Positions 11,474 through 21,874 of a DNA stretch of 64,000 nt are shown piece after piece. The translations under genes were made by a program, and so were the position numbers. Position 1 is the stretch's first letter. Every line of letters starts with the position of its first letter. Source of the stretch: Vreelandella sulfidaeris (GTDB lineage: Bacteria > Pseudomonadota > Gammaproteobacteria > Pseudomonadales > Halomonadaceae); the NCBI GenBank assembly GCA_007182875.1, contig AP019514.1:3224001-3288000 (forward strand), in the 5' to 3' direction. The notes beneath the pieces were generated by a model. That model was not told the origin of the DNA, made no database searches, and worked only from the letters and a program-made list of their open reading frames with translations.

Positions 11474-11536
11474 AAACAGGTCAGGTCCAATACTGCTTTT
11501 TCGTCACCAAAGCGTCATTTACGCTTCCCTTTTAAG

Positions 11537-12355
11537 CTAAGAATCCATGTTGTCCAACCGCTCAAAGCGCACTAAGTCCTCGTAAGCATGCCAACTAGCA
11601 TGCCCCAAAACGGGTAAAATCAGCGCTAGACCAATATAAAAGGTCATCACACCAATCAGTACACACAGCGTAAGTATCACTGACCATAACAACATGACGC
11701 GGAAATTACGTCCGACACAGCGCACGCTGGCTTCAATACCTTCCATAAAGGTTAAGTCTTGATCCATCAAGGTAGGAATCGCTACGACGCTAATCGTAAA
11801 CGCACCAAACGCCAAAATACCCCCGCTACCGTGCCCACCGCTAGCATACTCAACCCTTCTGACGTAGTGAGGGAGCGCGGTATACAGTGTGGCGGGGCTG
11901 GGGATTTCAAAACCAAAAAAGAGTGCAAAAAGAAGCGTTGCCAAACGAATCCAGGCGAGGAAGAAGATCATCATCATGACCCCCATCATTGCCAACTGGC
12001 CGGCATGAGGTCGCCAACTGCCGAAAGCATCCCCTAAGTTAGGCACTTGCCCGTTCTCCAGCGCGCGACTAATGCCATAAGAGCCGACGGCCACCAGTGG
12101 TCCAATAAACATAAAGCCTGCAATCATAGGCAGCAGCCAGTACCAATACCCCAACGTAAAAGCACCCAGGGTAATAGCGATACTAAGTCCTACCCAGAAC
12201 ATGCCATAAGAAAGGCTCACGACTGTCGCACGGCGAAAATCTTCCACGCCAGCAGCTAACCATGCCCTTGGCCGCTCCATACCGACCTTATTAATAGTGA
12301 TTTTAACGCTGGGCAGATCCGAATGGTGGCTTGTTTTTGTTGTCGTCGCATTCAT
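11537..12355 (-). CDS. DUF2189 family integral membrane protein
   Basis: 272 residues, uninterrupted. It begins with a hydrophilic stretch (VKITINKVGMERPRAWLAAG) that is characteristic of DUF2189, followed by about six hydrophobic segments (for example YGMFWVGLSIAITLGAFTLG, LAMMGVMMMIFFLAWIRLA and the terminal MTFYIGLALILPVLGH) and ends with HASWHAYEDLVRFER, a family-typical tail. DUF2189 proteins are membrane proteins of unknown function in proteobacteria, sometimes near cytochrome oxidase genes. Neighbours here give no clear function. It has its own terminator downstream. Confidence 0.85.
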   Translation of the reverse strand: MNATTTKTSHHSDLPSVKITINKVGMERPRAWLAAGVEDFRRATVVSLSYGMFWVGLSIAITLGAFTLGYWYWLLPMIAGFMFIGPLVAVGSYGISRALENGQVPNLGDAFGSWRPHAGQLAMMGVMMMIFFLAWIRLATLLFALFFGFEIPSPATLYTALPHYVRRVEYASGGHGSGGILAFGAFTISVVAIPTLMDQDLTFMEGIEASVRCVGRNFRVMLLWSVILTLCVLIGVMTFYIGLALILPVLGHASWHAYEDLVRFERLDNMDS

Positions 12356-12696
12356 GGCATCACTCCTGTTCTTCCCGATATAGATCCTGAACTCAGGATT
12401 TACCTCAAAACATCAGCGCTCATTAATCGCTGAAAGCATTAATACCAGCTTAATGACTTAACGCTCTTTTAATGTAGCTGAATAATGGTTGCGAGGCGTG
12501 GGACGTCCGATTGTGCGTACAAAAAAATCCACGAAAGTGCGAGATAGCGACAATTAAGTTGTTGCGTTAGAAAAAGTAGATGTAGTTGTAGATATAGATA
12601 AAAACACGCTATAGCCAAGCATAAAAAAAACTCCGAGCAAGTTGCCCGGAGCTTTTTAGTTTACTTTGCACGACTCTCTACGCTAGCACGCTATTC
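12356..12696. other. Intergenic region between DUF2189 gene and USP gene
   Basis: AT-rich, with no credible gene on either strand. It should hold the DUF2189 promoter and contains the terminator of the USP/TRAP operon. Confidence 0.6.
12623..12657. terminator. Terminator of the TAXI-TRAP/USP operon
   Basis: A CTCCGAGCA/TGCCCGGAG stem (one mismatch) is flanked by eight A on the left and five T on the right, so it can work in both directions. On the minus strand it follows the universal stress protein gene. Confidence 0.85.
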
Positions 12697-13124
12697 CTAG
12701 CGCACAATCATTACCGATACTTTGGCATGATGCACGACATGCTCAGCGTTGGGACCCAACACGTAGTCAACAAACTTACGTTTGGTATGAGAAGCCATAA
12801 CGATCAGATCAACATCCAGTTTTTGCCTACTTTAATAATCGCCTCCCCACGGCGAGCCATCGACCAGAATACTCTGCGTTTGGATCCCCTCAGGGACGTT
12901 CTTTTGAATGAACGCGTGCTGCGCCTCTTTATTACTTCATGGGCCTTTTGTGAAAAATCTTTGGGAAAGTAAGCACCCACCATGGGCATTTTAAATTCCG
13001 GTAGCACGGTCACTATATGCAGCGACGCCCCAAAGGTTTCACACAGCGTAATGGCCGTGGGTAGCGCTTTCTGCCATGAAGCCTCTTCATTGAGATCCAC
13101 GGGCAGTAGGATTTTCTGATACAT
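12697..13124 (-). CDS. Universal stress protein (UspA family), three frameshifts
   Basis: About 142 residues after bridging breaks near 12945, 12850 and 12830. N-terminus MYQKILLPVDLNEEASWQKA. The C-terminal ATP-binding signature reads LIVMASHTKRKF and GPNAEHVVHHAKVSVMIVR. It starts 11 bases after the TRAP permease stop, so it is in the same operon. In Halomonas elongata the ectoine TRAP system TeaABC is followed by the ATP-binding USP TeaD, which tunes uptake; this gene occupies the equivalent place behind a TAXI-type TRAP system, and a regulatory role there is inferred. Confidence 0.88.
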
Positions 13125-13135
13125 GGTGATCTCTC

Positions 13136-15740
13136 CTAGGCTGTAGCGGCTGACTCATCGGCAAGCTGTTTTTCACGCCGACGGCGCTGCATGACGACAA
13201 TCAACCCAAAGATTAGGAAAGCAGGAATCCACATGATCTCTTTCGTCCAGCGGTTCACAGGGGCTAACACTTCGATGATTTCTTGATCGAAGTCGAAACC
13301 GAGTTCTGCCGCTTGGCTGCCGTAGGTCACCATATCAACGATTGCCGTGCCATCCTCGATAAACAGCTCAAGACCCAGATTCTCAAGCCGCTCCTGGCCT
13401 GTTTCACCGTCAGGCACCGGTAGGGTCATATACGTGCTCATTGGATCGCCATAGTCATCCAGACCGGCGATCTGCAGGCGAAGCGTCGAGTCTTCATCGA
13501 CATCGCCCAATGCTTCAACGAATTGCGCAGGCGGAATGGACTCATAAGGGTCATGGATCATGTCCATCCAGAAGCCCGGGCGGAACAGCGTGAACGCAAT
13601 CAGCAACAGCACGATGGACTCATACCAGCGGCTGCGCGTAATCATGAAGCCCTGGGTCGCGGCAGCAAAGATGAGCATGGCGATGGTGGACACCACAAAG
13701 ATCAACACCCCCTGCAAGAAGGTCACATCAATCAGTAGCAGGTCGGTATTAAAGATAAACAAAAACGGTAGCGCTGCGGTTCGTAGGCTGTAATAGAACG
13801 CCTGGAAGCCGGTGCGAATAGGGTCACCGCCGGAGACGGCTGCCGCGGCAAAGGACGCAAGCCCCACCGGCGGTGTCACGTCAGCCATGATCCCGAAATA
13901 GAACACGAACAGGTGAACCGCAATCAGCGGCACTAATAGGCCATTTTCTGCGCCAAGGTTAACAATCACCGGTGCCAGTAGAGCCGAAACAACGATGTAG
14001 TTCGCGGTGGTCGGTAACCCCATGCCGAGAATCAAGCTAAGCACCGCCGTCAGCAGCAGGATCAGCATCAAATTGCCCATGGCCAGTGTTTCCACCACTT
14101 CGGCCAGCACTAACCCTACCCCGGTTTGGGAGACGGCACCGACGATGATACCGGCCGTGGCCGTAGCGATGCCGATACCGATCATGTTGCGGGCACCGGT
14201 GACCAGACCATTCCATAAATCCATCACGCCTTCACGCAGATCCGCCTTCATATCGCTGCGGCCACGAAAGATCGACGTGATCGGACGCTGGGTAAGAATA
14301 ATGAAAATCATGAAAATAGTGGCCCAGAAGGCTGACAGCCCTGGCGACAAACGCTCCACCATCAAACACCAGACCAGCACAATGACGGGCGGTATGTACT
14401 GCAAGCCAACCAACACCGTGGGCTTGGTTTGCGGCAGCGAATAAATCGGTTCGTTAGGATCATCGAGCTCGAGCTCGGGGTAACCTGACGCAAGCTTCAG
14501 CAAGGCAATATAAATCACCGTCAGCCCAACGCCGACTACCCAGGGCGTTGCATCGCCCAACACCGGTTTGAGCCAGCCAAGACCGTAATAGACCGCCAAC
14601 GCGGTCACCATCATGAGTAGCAGACCACCCAGGAAACCGATCACTTTATTGACCAAAGGCTTAGGGGGGATTACTGCTCTGAAGCCCCTTCATATTGGCC
14701 TTTAGGGCCTCTAGGTGAACGATATAGACCAGCGCGATATAGGAAATCAGCGCGGGCAGGAAGGCATGCTTAATCACCTCGACATACGAAATGCCCACAT
14801 ACTCGACCATCAAGAAAGCGGCAGCGCCCATCACCGGCGGCATAATCTGGCCATTGACCGATGACGCCACTTCAACAGCGCCCGCCTTTTCCGAGGAGAA
14901 CCCCACGCGCTTCATCATCGGCACCGTAAAGGTACCGGTGGTTACCACATTGGCAATAGAGGAGCCGGAAATCAGGCCGGTCATAGCCGAGGCCACCACA
15001 GCCGCTTTAGCGGGCCCACCGCGATAGTGACCAAGTAGCGAGAACGCTACCTTGATAAAGTAATTGCCAGCACCTGCCTTATCGAGCAGAGCGCCGAACA
15101 GTACAAATAGGGAAGACGAAGCTGGTGGAGACACCCAGCGCAATACCGAAAACACCCTGAGTCGTTAACCACTGGTGGTTAATCAATCCATACAGGCTAA
15201 CCCCACCATGGGAAAGAATACCCGGCATCCATGGGCCAGCCAGGCTATAGACAAGAAAGACTGACGCCACGACCATCAACGGCGGGCCGAGTGCACGGCG
15301 TGTCGCCTCAAGCAGTAGCAATATCCCGGCGATGCCAATGATCACATCCTGCAGGATCGGGGCGCCGGGGCGCTGAGATAACTGCTCGTAAAACATGAAC
15401 ATGTAAGCGCCACAAAAGGCCGCTGCCGCTGCCAGCACCAATCTTGGATCGGTACACGGTCACGGGGCGAGCGCTTGAGTGCCGGGTAGGCCATATACGC
15501 CAAGAACAGCGCAAAAGCTAAGTGAATAGAGCGGGCTTCCGTGGCACTAAATACGCCAAAACCCAGAACGAAGGGTACCGGGGAAGCGATCCACAATTGA
15601 AACAGAGACCACGCTGCCGCAATGCTGACCAAGAGCTTGCCGGGCATACCGGCTGGTTTACGGGCGCCCGTGTCGCTGGAGGCAACCATGTCATCCAGGT
15701 CTACTCCGGTTCCCGAAGATCTGTTCTTATCTTCTGTCAT
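13136..15740 (-). CDS. TRAP transporter fused permease (4TM/12TM, TAXI type), three frameshifts
   Basis: Fused DctQ-DctM membrane subunit of a tripartite ATP-independent transporter, about 868 residues. The N-terminal small-permease part (LAFALFLAYMAYPALKRSPR) is followed by the large permease with MPPVMGAAAFLMVEYVGISY, GMGLPTTANYIVVSALLAPV and DVTPPVGLASFAAAAVSGGD. A soluble C-terminal domain (ELGFDFDQEIIEVLAPVNRW) matches the DUF3394 tail of this subfamily. Frames break near 15440, 15110 and at a run of C near 14665. ATG at 15740 follows a purine-rich site. The binding protein is encoded upstream at 15919-16899. Substrate unknown; the TAXI group imports organic acids. Confidence 0.9.
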
Positions 15741-15789
15741 ATGCCTGCCCTGCTCCGAGTCGATTGACACATAATTGCCATATCGAATT

Positions 15790-15847
15790 GCTCTATTAAC
15801 ATCCTAAATGCCCTATCAACATCCTAAACGCTTTATCAACAGCGTAA
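15790..15847. repeat. Short imperfect direct repeats
   Basis: About three copies of a unit close to CTATCAACATCCTAAACGC lie between the TAXI binding-protein gene and the permease gene. Confidence 0.6.
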
Positions 15848-15852
15848 ACCAA

Positions 15853-15882
15853 AATGCGCGGCACCCTTAGGTAACCGCGCAT
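15853..15882 (-). terminator. Hairpin between TAXI binding protein and permease genes
   Basis: A perfect 9-bp AATGCGCGG/CCGCGCATT stem. On the minus strand it is followed by TTTTGGTTT, so it probably acts as a leaky terminator or mRNA stabiliser that gives more binding protein than permease. Confidence 0.65.
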
Positions 15883-15918
15883 TCCCTTGCTAAGGTAATA
15901 CTACCTCAGGCTACTGAA

Positions 15919-16899
15919 TTACTCGATCCAGCCTTGTTCACGGTAGTAACGCGCCGCGCCATCATGCAACGGTGCGGAAAGACCTTGAGTCACCATCTCT
16001 TCTGGATCAAGATTTTCGAAGGCCGGGTGCAGACGCTTGAAACGATCAAAGTTATCAAACACCGCTTTAACGGTCTGGTAGATCACTTCATCGTCTGCTT
16101 CAGCCGTGGTTACAAATGTCGCTGCAACACCGAAGGTTTCGACATCTTCATCATTGCCGCGATATAAGCCACCCGGGATTACCGAAGAGGTGTAGTAAGG
16201 GTATTCATCGACAATGCCCTGAATGTCTTCGTCGTTCAGCGGAATCAGACGAGCATCAACAGTGGTGGTCGCTTCCTGAATGGAACCATTCGGGTGACCC
16301 ACCACGTATACCATGGCATCGACGTTATTATCGGCAAGTGCTGCCGCTTGCTCGGCAGCGTCGAGCTGAGATGCCAGAGAGAAAGTATCTTCGGTCCAGC
16401 CCTTGGCGTCCATCACCACTTCCATGGTGTTGCGCTGACCGGAACCTGGGTTACCGATGTTGACGCGTTTGCCTTCCAGATCATCAAGTGTCTCGATGCC
16501 AGAATCAGCACGTGCAAGTAGCGTCAAAGGCTCACCGTGGACACGGAACACAGCCCGCAGATCTTCGTAGGCCTCGCCTTCGAAGTTCCCGGTGCCGTTG
16601 TAGGCTTGATACTGAACGTCGGATTGTGCGACGCCCATGTCCAGCTCGCCGGACTTGATACCATTGATGTTGGCGACAGATCCACCAGTTGAAGGTGCAT
16701 TACACTTGATATCGGCGTCTTCGAGGCGATTAACCAAACGACAGATCGACTGCCCCACGACGTAGTACACACCGGTTTGGCCACCGGTACCGATGGTGAT
16801 GAACTGCTCGTCATCCTGTGCCATTGCCGGGGAGGCGAAAGCAGCGCTGGCAAGTAGCGCACCGGAGAAAGCAGCGGTAGAAAACGTATGGCGTTTCAT
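15919..16899 (-). CDS. TAXI-family TRAP solute-binding protein
   Basis: Periplasmic binding protein, 326 residues, uninterrupted. A signal peptide (MKRHTFSTAAFSGALLASAA ending in AMA) is followed by FITIGTGGQTGVYYVVGQSI, the defining TAXI motif with its GTGGxTGVYY, then GGSVANINGIKSGELDMGVA and VNIGNPGSGQRNTMEVVMDA. The ATG at 16899 is chosen over GTG at 16905 because GAGGTG sits 6-7 bases before it. First gene of the operon TAXI-permease-USP. Ligand unknown; a few family members bind glutamate or related acids. Confidence 0.93.
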   Translation of the reverse strand: MKRHTFSTAAFSGALLASAAFASPAMAQDDEQFITIGTGGQTGVYYVVGQSICRLVNRLEDADIKCNAPSTGGSVANINGIKSGELDMGVAQSDVQYQAYNGTGNFEGEAYEDLRAVFRVHGEPLTLLARADSGIETLDDLEGKRVNIGNPGSGQRNTMEVVMDAKGWTEDTFSLASQLDAAEQAAALADNNVDAMVYVVGHPNGSIQEATTTVDARLIPLNDEDIQGIVDEYPYYTSSVIPGGLYRGNDEDVETFGVAATFVTTAEADDEVIYQTVKAVFDNFDRFKRLHPAFENLDPEEMVTQGLSAPLHDGAARYYREQGWIE

Positions 16900-17359
16900 G
16901 AACACACCTCTTTATATTGATGTTATGAGCGTATTTGATGTTAGCAACACTGTCGTTAGCAACACTGTCATTATCAACATCATGCGCTTTGGACCCACCT
17001 AGCGACTCGCTCCCTCAGATGGGTTATTCCAAAACGTTTTTAAGACAATCTGTTACAAGCGCCTCTATTGGCTGCCTGCTAATACTACTTTAGCGAAAAA
17101 CCAAGACTTTAGCGAAAACAAAGCCCTTAGCGATAGAAAAATAAGCCCTTAGCGATAAAAAGCGCGCTTGGCAAAGCACCACGGTGCCTCCCCCTTATTT
17201 AAAAACGCATTTTCACTTTGCAGATAGTAGTTTAACGGTTGGCAACGTTAAGTAAGCGTTAATGCCTATACCGTTTTGGCATAGGGAATAAGGATATTCA
17301 CTACTTGCTCGACAGGTGCAGTTTCTTCTGGACCAATCGCAGCCATCTCTTTAGCCCCA
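16900..17359. other. Intergenic region between two TRAP operons
   Basis: 460 bases with no credible gene. It contains short repeats (AGCAACACTGTC twice near 16940-16970 and the TTAGCGA repeats at 17090-17161) and should include the promoter of the TAXI operon. Confidence 0.6.
17090..17161. repeat. Four TTAGCGAWA direct repeats
   Basis: TTAGCGAAAAA, TTAGCGAAAAC, TTAGCGATAGA and TTAGCGATAAA occur about every 19-22 bases, with partly conserved spacers (AAGCCC twice). This could be a protein-binding array or simple slippage-derived DNA. Confidence 0.6.
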
Positions 17360-18665
17360 TCAGACGTTATATCCCAAGACGCCGGGTAGCCATAAAGCGA
17401 TGGCTGGGAAGATGGCTACCAGCGCCAGTGCACACCCCATGGCGACCACAAACAACAACGCCCAACCAAGCGTTTGCTCCAAACGTATTTTCGCCACTTC
17501 GGTGGTTACCATTAAATTGACCGCCACCGGCGGGTAAATTGGCCAATGGCAATGTTCATTGCCAGTAGAATCCCAAACCACACCGGGTTCCATTCGAAGT
17601 GCTGCATAACAGGAATCAGGATCGGCATCATAATGAGATAAATCGAGATCGCATCTAACAACATGCCAGCGACCAGCACCGCTAACATTACTAAAACAAG
17701 CAGCAGCACCCCGTTATCCGTCAGGCTAATAATCCACTCAGCCAAGTGGCGGAAAGTGCCCAGCATGGTACCCGCCCAGGCAAAAATACCGGCAAGCGCG
17801 ATAATCAGCATCACTACCCCAGAGATAATCGCCGCCTCGCCCAGTAGTTCCCACAGATCGCGCCACGACAGTTCGCGGGTAAGAAATAGCCCCACAATCG
17901 CCCCATAGGCGACTGCCACTACGGCTGCTTCGGTGGGCGTAAACAAGCCCGAACGCAAACCACCCAAAATCAACACGGGTGCAAACAGCGCCGGTATCGC
18001 CTGTTTAAAAGTAGTTCGTACGCTGAGCTGTTCGGCACCTTCTACCGGTGTGCCGCCTTCCCATCCATAACGTTTGGAGACGATCATGGCAGGTACCAAT
18101 AGGGCTATGCCTGCCAATATGCCGGGGAACAGCCCTGCCGCAAACAGGGCCCGCAAATCCACCCCAGGCACCACAATCGAATAAAGGGATAAGGGGCAAC
18201 GGAAGGCGGGATTAGAATCGCGGTTGAAGCAGAAGCAGCAATTAGCGTGGCGGAAAACGGCTTGGGATAGCCCGCTTTGGTCATGCTGGGCAGCATCACC
18301 ATTGCTACGGCCGCCGCATCGGCAGGCCCGGAGCCGCTCATGCCACCCATGATCATGCACACCAGCACCGCAACCAGCGCCAAGCCGCCATGGCGTGGGC
18401 CAATCAGCGCCTGGGCAAATCGCACCAAGCGCAGCGCCACGCCGGAGCGCTCAAAAATAAGCCCGGTAAGTATAAATAGCGGAATCGCAATTAATGGGTA
18501 CTTGGCAATGCTGTTATAGGTATTCGTGCCCAAGGTCGCCAACATATCCGGCGACAGCCCAATCACAATGCCAACTGCTCCAGAAAGCGCCAGCGAAAAC
18601 GCCACGGGCACCCCTGCAATCAACAGGCCAGCAAACGCCAGGATCATCCAAACATCAGGGCTCAT
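17360..18665 (-). CDS. dctM: TRAP transporter large permease DctM, two frameshifts
   Basis: Twelve-segment membrane subunit, about 435 residues. Signature stretches: LIAIPLFILTGLIFERSG, GGMSGSGPADAAAVAMVML, STAILIPPSVA and NPVWFGILLAMNIAIGQF near the end. Breaks near 18190 and 17540; after the second, the protein ends with FVVAMGCALALVAIFPAIAL. The start overlaps the dctQ stop by 11 bases, indicating translational coupling. With the dctP and dctQ genes it forms a classical C4-dicarboxylate-type TRAP importer; the actual substrate is not evident. Confidence 0.92.
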
Positions 18666-19132
18666 CGGTTAGCCTCCCCGCCAAACGGTCAGCGGTTTGC
18701 TGATACAAGCGCCATAACATGGCCGCGGAAAGCACGGGCAACCAGACTAAATACCACCACTGGGGCAAGCCAAGCCCTGGCGAAAGCGACTCCCACTGAT
18801 ACTCCTGCCAGGCTAACTTGCCGCCGTACCAAGTGATCAACCCCAGCACCAAAGCACCACACAGCGCTTGAAAAGAATCAATGCGTGGCGGTACTTAGAC
18901 GGCAGTGCACGTTCAAGAAAACCTATACGGATATGCCGATTACGCCGCAGCGCCACCGAGGCACCGGCAAAGGTCAGTACTACCAACAAGAAAACCGAAA
19001 ACTCTTCGGTAAAGGAAAAGAGCCGCCAGTTAAGTAGCGCGTAATGACATTACCCAAACTGATCATCGAGATAATGATTAATGCCAGCGCGCCCAGCCAG
19101 CGTTCCGGGCGCGCATCGGGAAAGCCTTTCAT
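18655..19132 (-). CDS. dctQ: TRAP transporter small permease DctQ, two frameshifts
   Basis: About 159 residues with four membrane segments. The N-terminus MKGFPDARPERWLGALALII comes from ATG 19130-19132 (GAGG upstream). The family-typical core is FTEEFSVFLLVVLTFAGASV followed by ALRRNRHIRIGFLE. The last segment is WWYLVWLPVLSAAMLWRLYQ. Breaks near 19040 and 18865. Lies between dctP and dctM and pairs with DctM to form the membrane complex. Confidence 0.87.
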
Positions 19133-19146
19133 GGCAGCCTCACAGC

Positions 19147-19177
19147 AAAAAACTCCCAGTCCTAAGAGCCGGGAGTT
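19147..19177 (-). terminator. Hairpin with T run between dctP and dctQ
   Basis: An AACTCCC/GGGAGTT stem followed on the minus strand by six T, 15 bases after the dctP stop. It probably lets only part of the transcripts continue into dctQM. Confidence 0.8.
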
Positions 19178-19193
19178 AGAACATCAACAGTTA

Positions 19194-20200
19194 TTAGCGC
19201 GCGTCGATAGCGGCTTGGGCGGCGTTAACCACCTCATCGCCAATCCGCGGTGCCCATTTTTCGTAAACAGACTGTGTGGCATCGACAAACGCCTGGTACT
19301 GCTCATCGGATAGTTCTGTCACCGTCACACCGCGCTCTTGAATCGCCGCTAGGCGTTCGCTCTTCTTCACGGGTCATGGCGATTTCCCACTCACCGGCTT
19401 CCTGTGCTGTTTCGCGCAGCATGGCTTGCTGCTCTTCATCAAGGGTCTGCCACACCTGCTGATTGACCGCAAAAATCAGCGGGTCATTCATGTAGTTCCA
19501 GAGCGTCAAATGCTCTTGGCCGACCTGATCAATGCGCGCGACGTCAAACACCGAGTGGGTTTTCCTGGCCGTCTACGGCGCCGGTGGTCAGCGCTGGCTG
19601 CGCATCAGTCCAGCTCATTTGCGTGGGGTCAGCGCCCAGTGCTGAGAAAGTGTCCTGGAACAACGGCGAACCGACAACACGGATTTTCAGGCCGTCCAAG
19701 TCATCCGGCTCGCTGATCGGTCCACGTGAGTTGGAGACCTGACGGAAGCCATTTTCGCCCCACGCCAGCGGGATAACGCCGCGTGATTCGATCGCTTCAA
19801 ACACCAGCTCGCCCGCTTCACCACCGGTGACTGCATCGACGGCGGCTTCATCGGGAATGAAAAACGGCAAAGAGAAAAGATTCAGTTCCGGCACCTGGGG
19901 CGACCAGTTGATGGTCGAGCCCACCGCCGCATCAATCAAGCCGGAACGCATGGCGGAAAATTCACGGGTTTGGTCGCCAGAGACGAGTTGAGAGTTGGGG
20001 TAAACGCGCAGCGTTAACTCACCCCTGCTGCGTTCTTCCACCAGTTCGGCCCACTTCTCTGCCGCTTGCCCCCATGGGAAAGCGTCGGACAAAACGGTGG
20101 ACACCGAGAGTTCACGAGCTTGTGCAGACAGGGAAGCGGAAAGCAGTGCCGCACCGGCTAAGCCAGCAGTGAAACGAGCCATTGAGCGTGTCAGCGTCAT
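19194..20200 (-). CDS. dctP: TRAP C4-dicarboxylate-type solute-binding protein DctP, two frameshifts
   Basis: Periplasmic binding protein, about 335 residues. A signal peptide (FTAGLAGAALLSASLSAQAR) precedes LSVSTVLSDAFPWGQAAEKW. The conserved binding region is GLKIRVVGSPLFQDTFSALG followed by TDAQPALTTGAVDGQENP. Breaks near 19548 and 19360; the C-terminus reads LSDEQYQAFVDATQSVYEKW and ends AAIDAR. First gene of dctPQM and divergent from the porin gene at 20577, so substrate may cross the outer membrane through that porin; this link is inferred. Confidence 0.92.
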
Positions 20201-20576
20201 GGTAGATCCTTTTATCTATTTTTATGGTGTGCGTTTTTGTGATGTGCGTTTTTATGTTGTGCGCATATAGCCATTATGAGGCTTTTCGAGAAAGCCCCAC
20301 TTATTGTATGCACTTAGCGCACGAAAGGAAGATGCCTATAGTCATTCGCATTGGATAAATAATAAGCGTGCTAACATATTGAATGACTTTGAAAAGTTCC
20401 TCATCCTTTGTCGTAATCGTTCTTTAATACAATTGTAACTTCCCTTCAACATCGCTATGTTGTTTTTCGATAGCTAATAGTGCTGGGCTCAGTGGGCTAA
20501 GCCGCTATCAGGCAACAGAAAATAACAATGCGGTCTCTTAGTTAGACTGCCTTTGATCATAATAAGGAAAAAGCAA
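20201..20576. other. Divergent promoter region dctP / porin
   Basis: About 375 bases with no gene. It must carry both promoters. It contains a three-fold repeat around TGTGCGTTTTT (20226-20266) close to dctP and an AT-rich stretch before the porin start. Confidence 0.6.
20226..20266. repeat. Three direct repeats with TGTGCG core
   Basis: GTGTGCGTTTTT, GATGTGCGTTTTT and GTTGTGCGCA are spaced about 15 bases apart, just upstream of dctP. Confidence 0.6.
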
Positions 20577-21728
20577 GTGACGATTAAAAACGCTTAAAGC
20601 TCTTTTCTCCATTGGCACCCTTGCAATGGCAGTTGCTTCAGCCTCTCACGCTGTCGACTTTGAAGTAGGCGACACCAAGGCGAGCGTCTACGGATACGCC
20701 AAGCTGGATATTATCTATGATGTGGATGATGACATGGGCAACCTCGTCACTCACAGTGAAATCACTGAAGATGGCGAAGACAGTCAAGATAGCCACTTCA
20801 ATATGCACGCTTACCAGAGCCGTATCGGTTTCAAGACCACGACACCGGTCTCCGGCAGCGACCTAGTGACCTAGTGACCCAGATTGAAGGTGACTTCTAC
20901 GGGCCAAACAACAACTTCCGCCTGCGGCACGCCTACGGCTCCTGGGACGGTATTCTGGCCGGCCAGTACTGGACCAACTTCTACGGCTTCGTGGCCGGCA
21001 CCCCGTCCATCGACTTCCGTGGCCCGCCTGGGGTGGCCAACCAAGCGCGTCAGCCACAGCTTCGCTATACCACTGGCAATTTCTCGGTAGCGATAGAAGA
21101 CCCGGATACCCTGGGTGGTTCTGAGAGGACAGAAAACGGTGTTGTTCAAACTGAAGCAGATGCAGCCAAGAGCGAATTACCGGATGTGACCGCGCGCTAT
21201 ACCGATACTTCTGGCTCCTTCAAGTACTCCGCTTCTGCCGTACTGCGCCAGCTTGAGTATGATGCGGCAGCAGATGCCAACGCTTCAGTTGATGATGACT
21301 CGGCCTTTGGTTGGGGCGTGGCCCTTGAAGCAGCCATGGATGTTTCTGAGGCGGTCATTTTGCGCGCCGGCTTAACCCATGGTGACGGTATGGGTGGTTA
21401 TATGAATGTCAGCCCGCAAACTACACCGGCCTACCTAGCCAATAACGGCGACCTTGAAACCCTAAAAACTACTGGTGGCACTATCGGCGCCAGCATTAAG
21501 GCCGGCCCAGGCGCCATTAATGCGTCTTATAACGTCGCTACCGTCGACCTCGACGATGAGGAAATCGGCGGAAATGATACTTTCGAGACTGCTTACCTGA
21601 ACTACATCTGGACGCCAGCCGAACGCATCAGTTACGGCATAGAAGCCAGCTGGGCTAGCCGTGAAGAGAAAGACGGCGCTGAAGGCGATGCCACTCGCAT
21701 CCAGGGTATGGTGATGTACAGCTTCTAA
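20577..21728 (+). CDS. Outer-membrane porin, DcaP-like, disrupted by frameshifts
   Basis: Trimeric outer-membrane channel, about 380 residues. The N-terminal signal peptide is KKTLKALFSIGTLAMAVASA from GTG 20577 (two A appear to be missing in an A run near 20590). The mature start is VDFEVGDTKASVYGYAKLDI. Typical porin features are AYQSRIGFKTTTPVSGSDLV, FRLRHAYGSWDGILAGQYWT, and a C-terminal strand ending in phenylalanine (MVMYSF). Near 20870 the 8-base unit CTAGTGAC is present twice in tandem, which breaks the frame; with one copy removed the protein reads SGSDLVTQIEGDFYG. DcaP porins pass dicarboxylates and similar anions. The neighbouring TRAP operon fits that use. Confidence 0.88.
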
Positions 21729-21801
21729 GCAGATTTAGCAACGTTACCGCTACAGATAGACTTTAACAAAGATAGACCTTAACACGGCTTTTCGATCCTT
21801 A

Positions 21802-21828
21802 AGCCCCAACATTGTTGGGGCTTTTTTT
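21802..21828 (+). terminator. Terminator of the porin gene
   Basis: An AGCCCCAACA/TGTTGGGGCT stem followed by seven T. Confidence 0.92.
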
Positions 21829-21874
21829 ATTTTTGCGTTCTCAACATCAATCTCAGCCGCTGCCCTCGACCCGG

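Noticed and set aside
17090..17161. Possible CRISPR array
   Set aside because: Repeats are only about 9 bases with spacers of about 10; no cas genes in the window.
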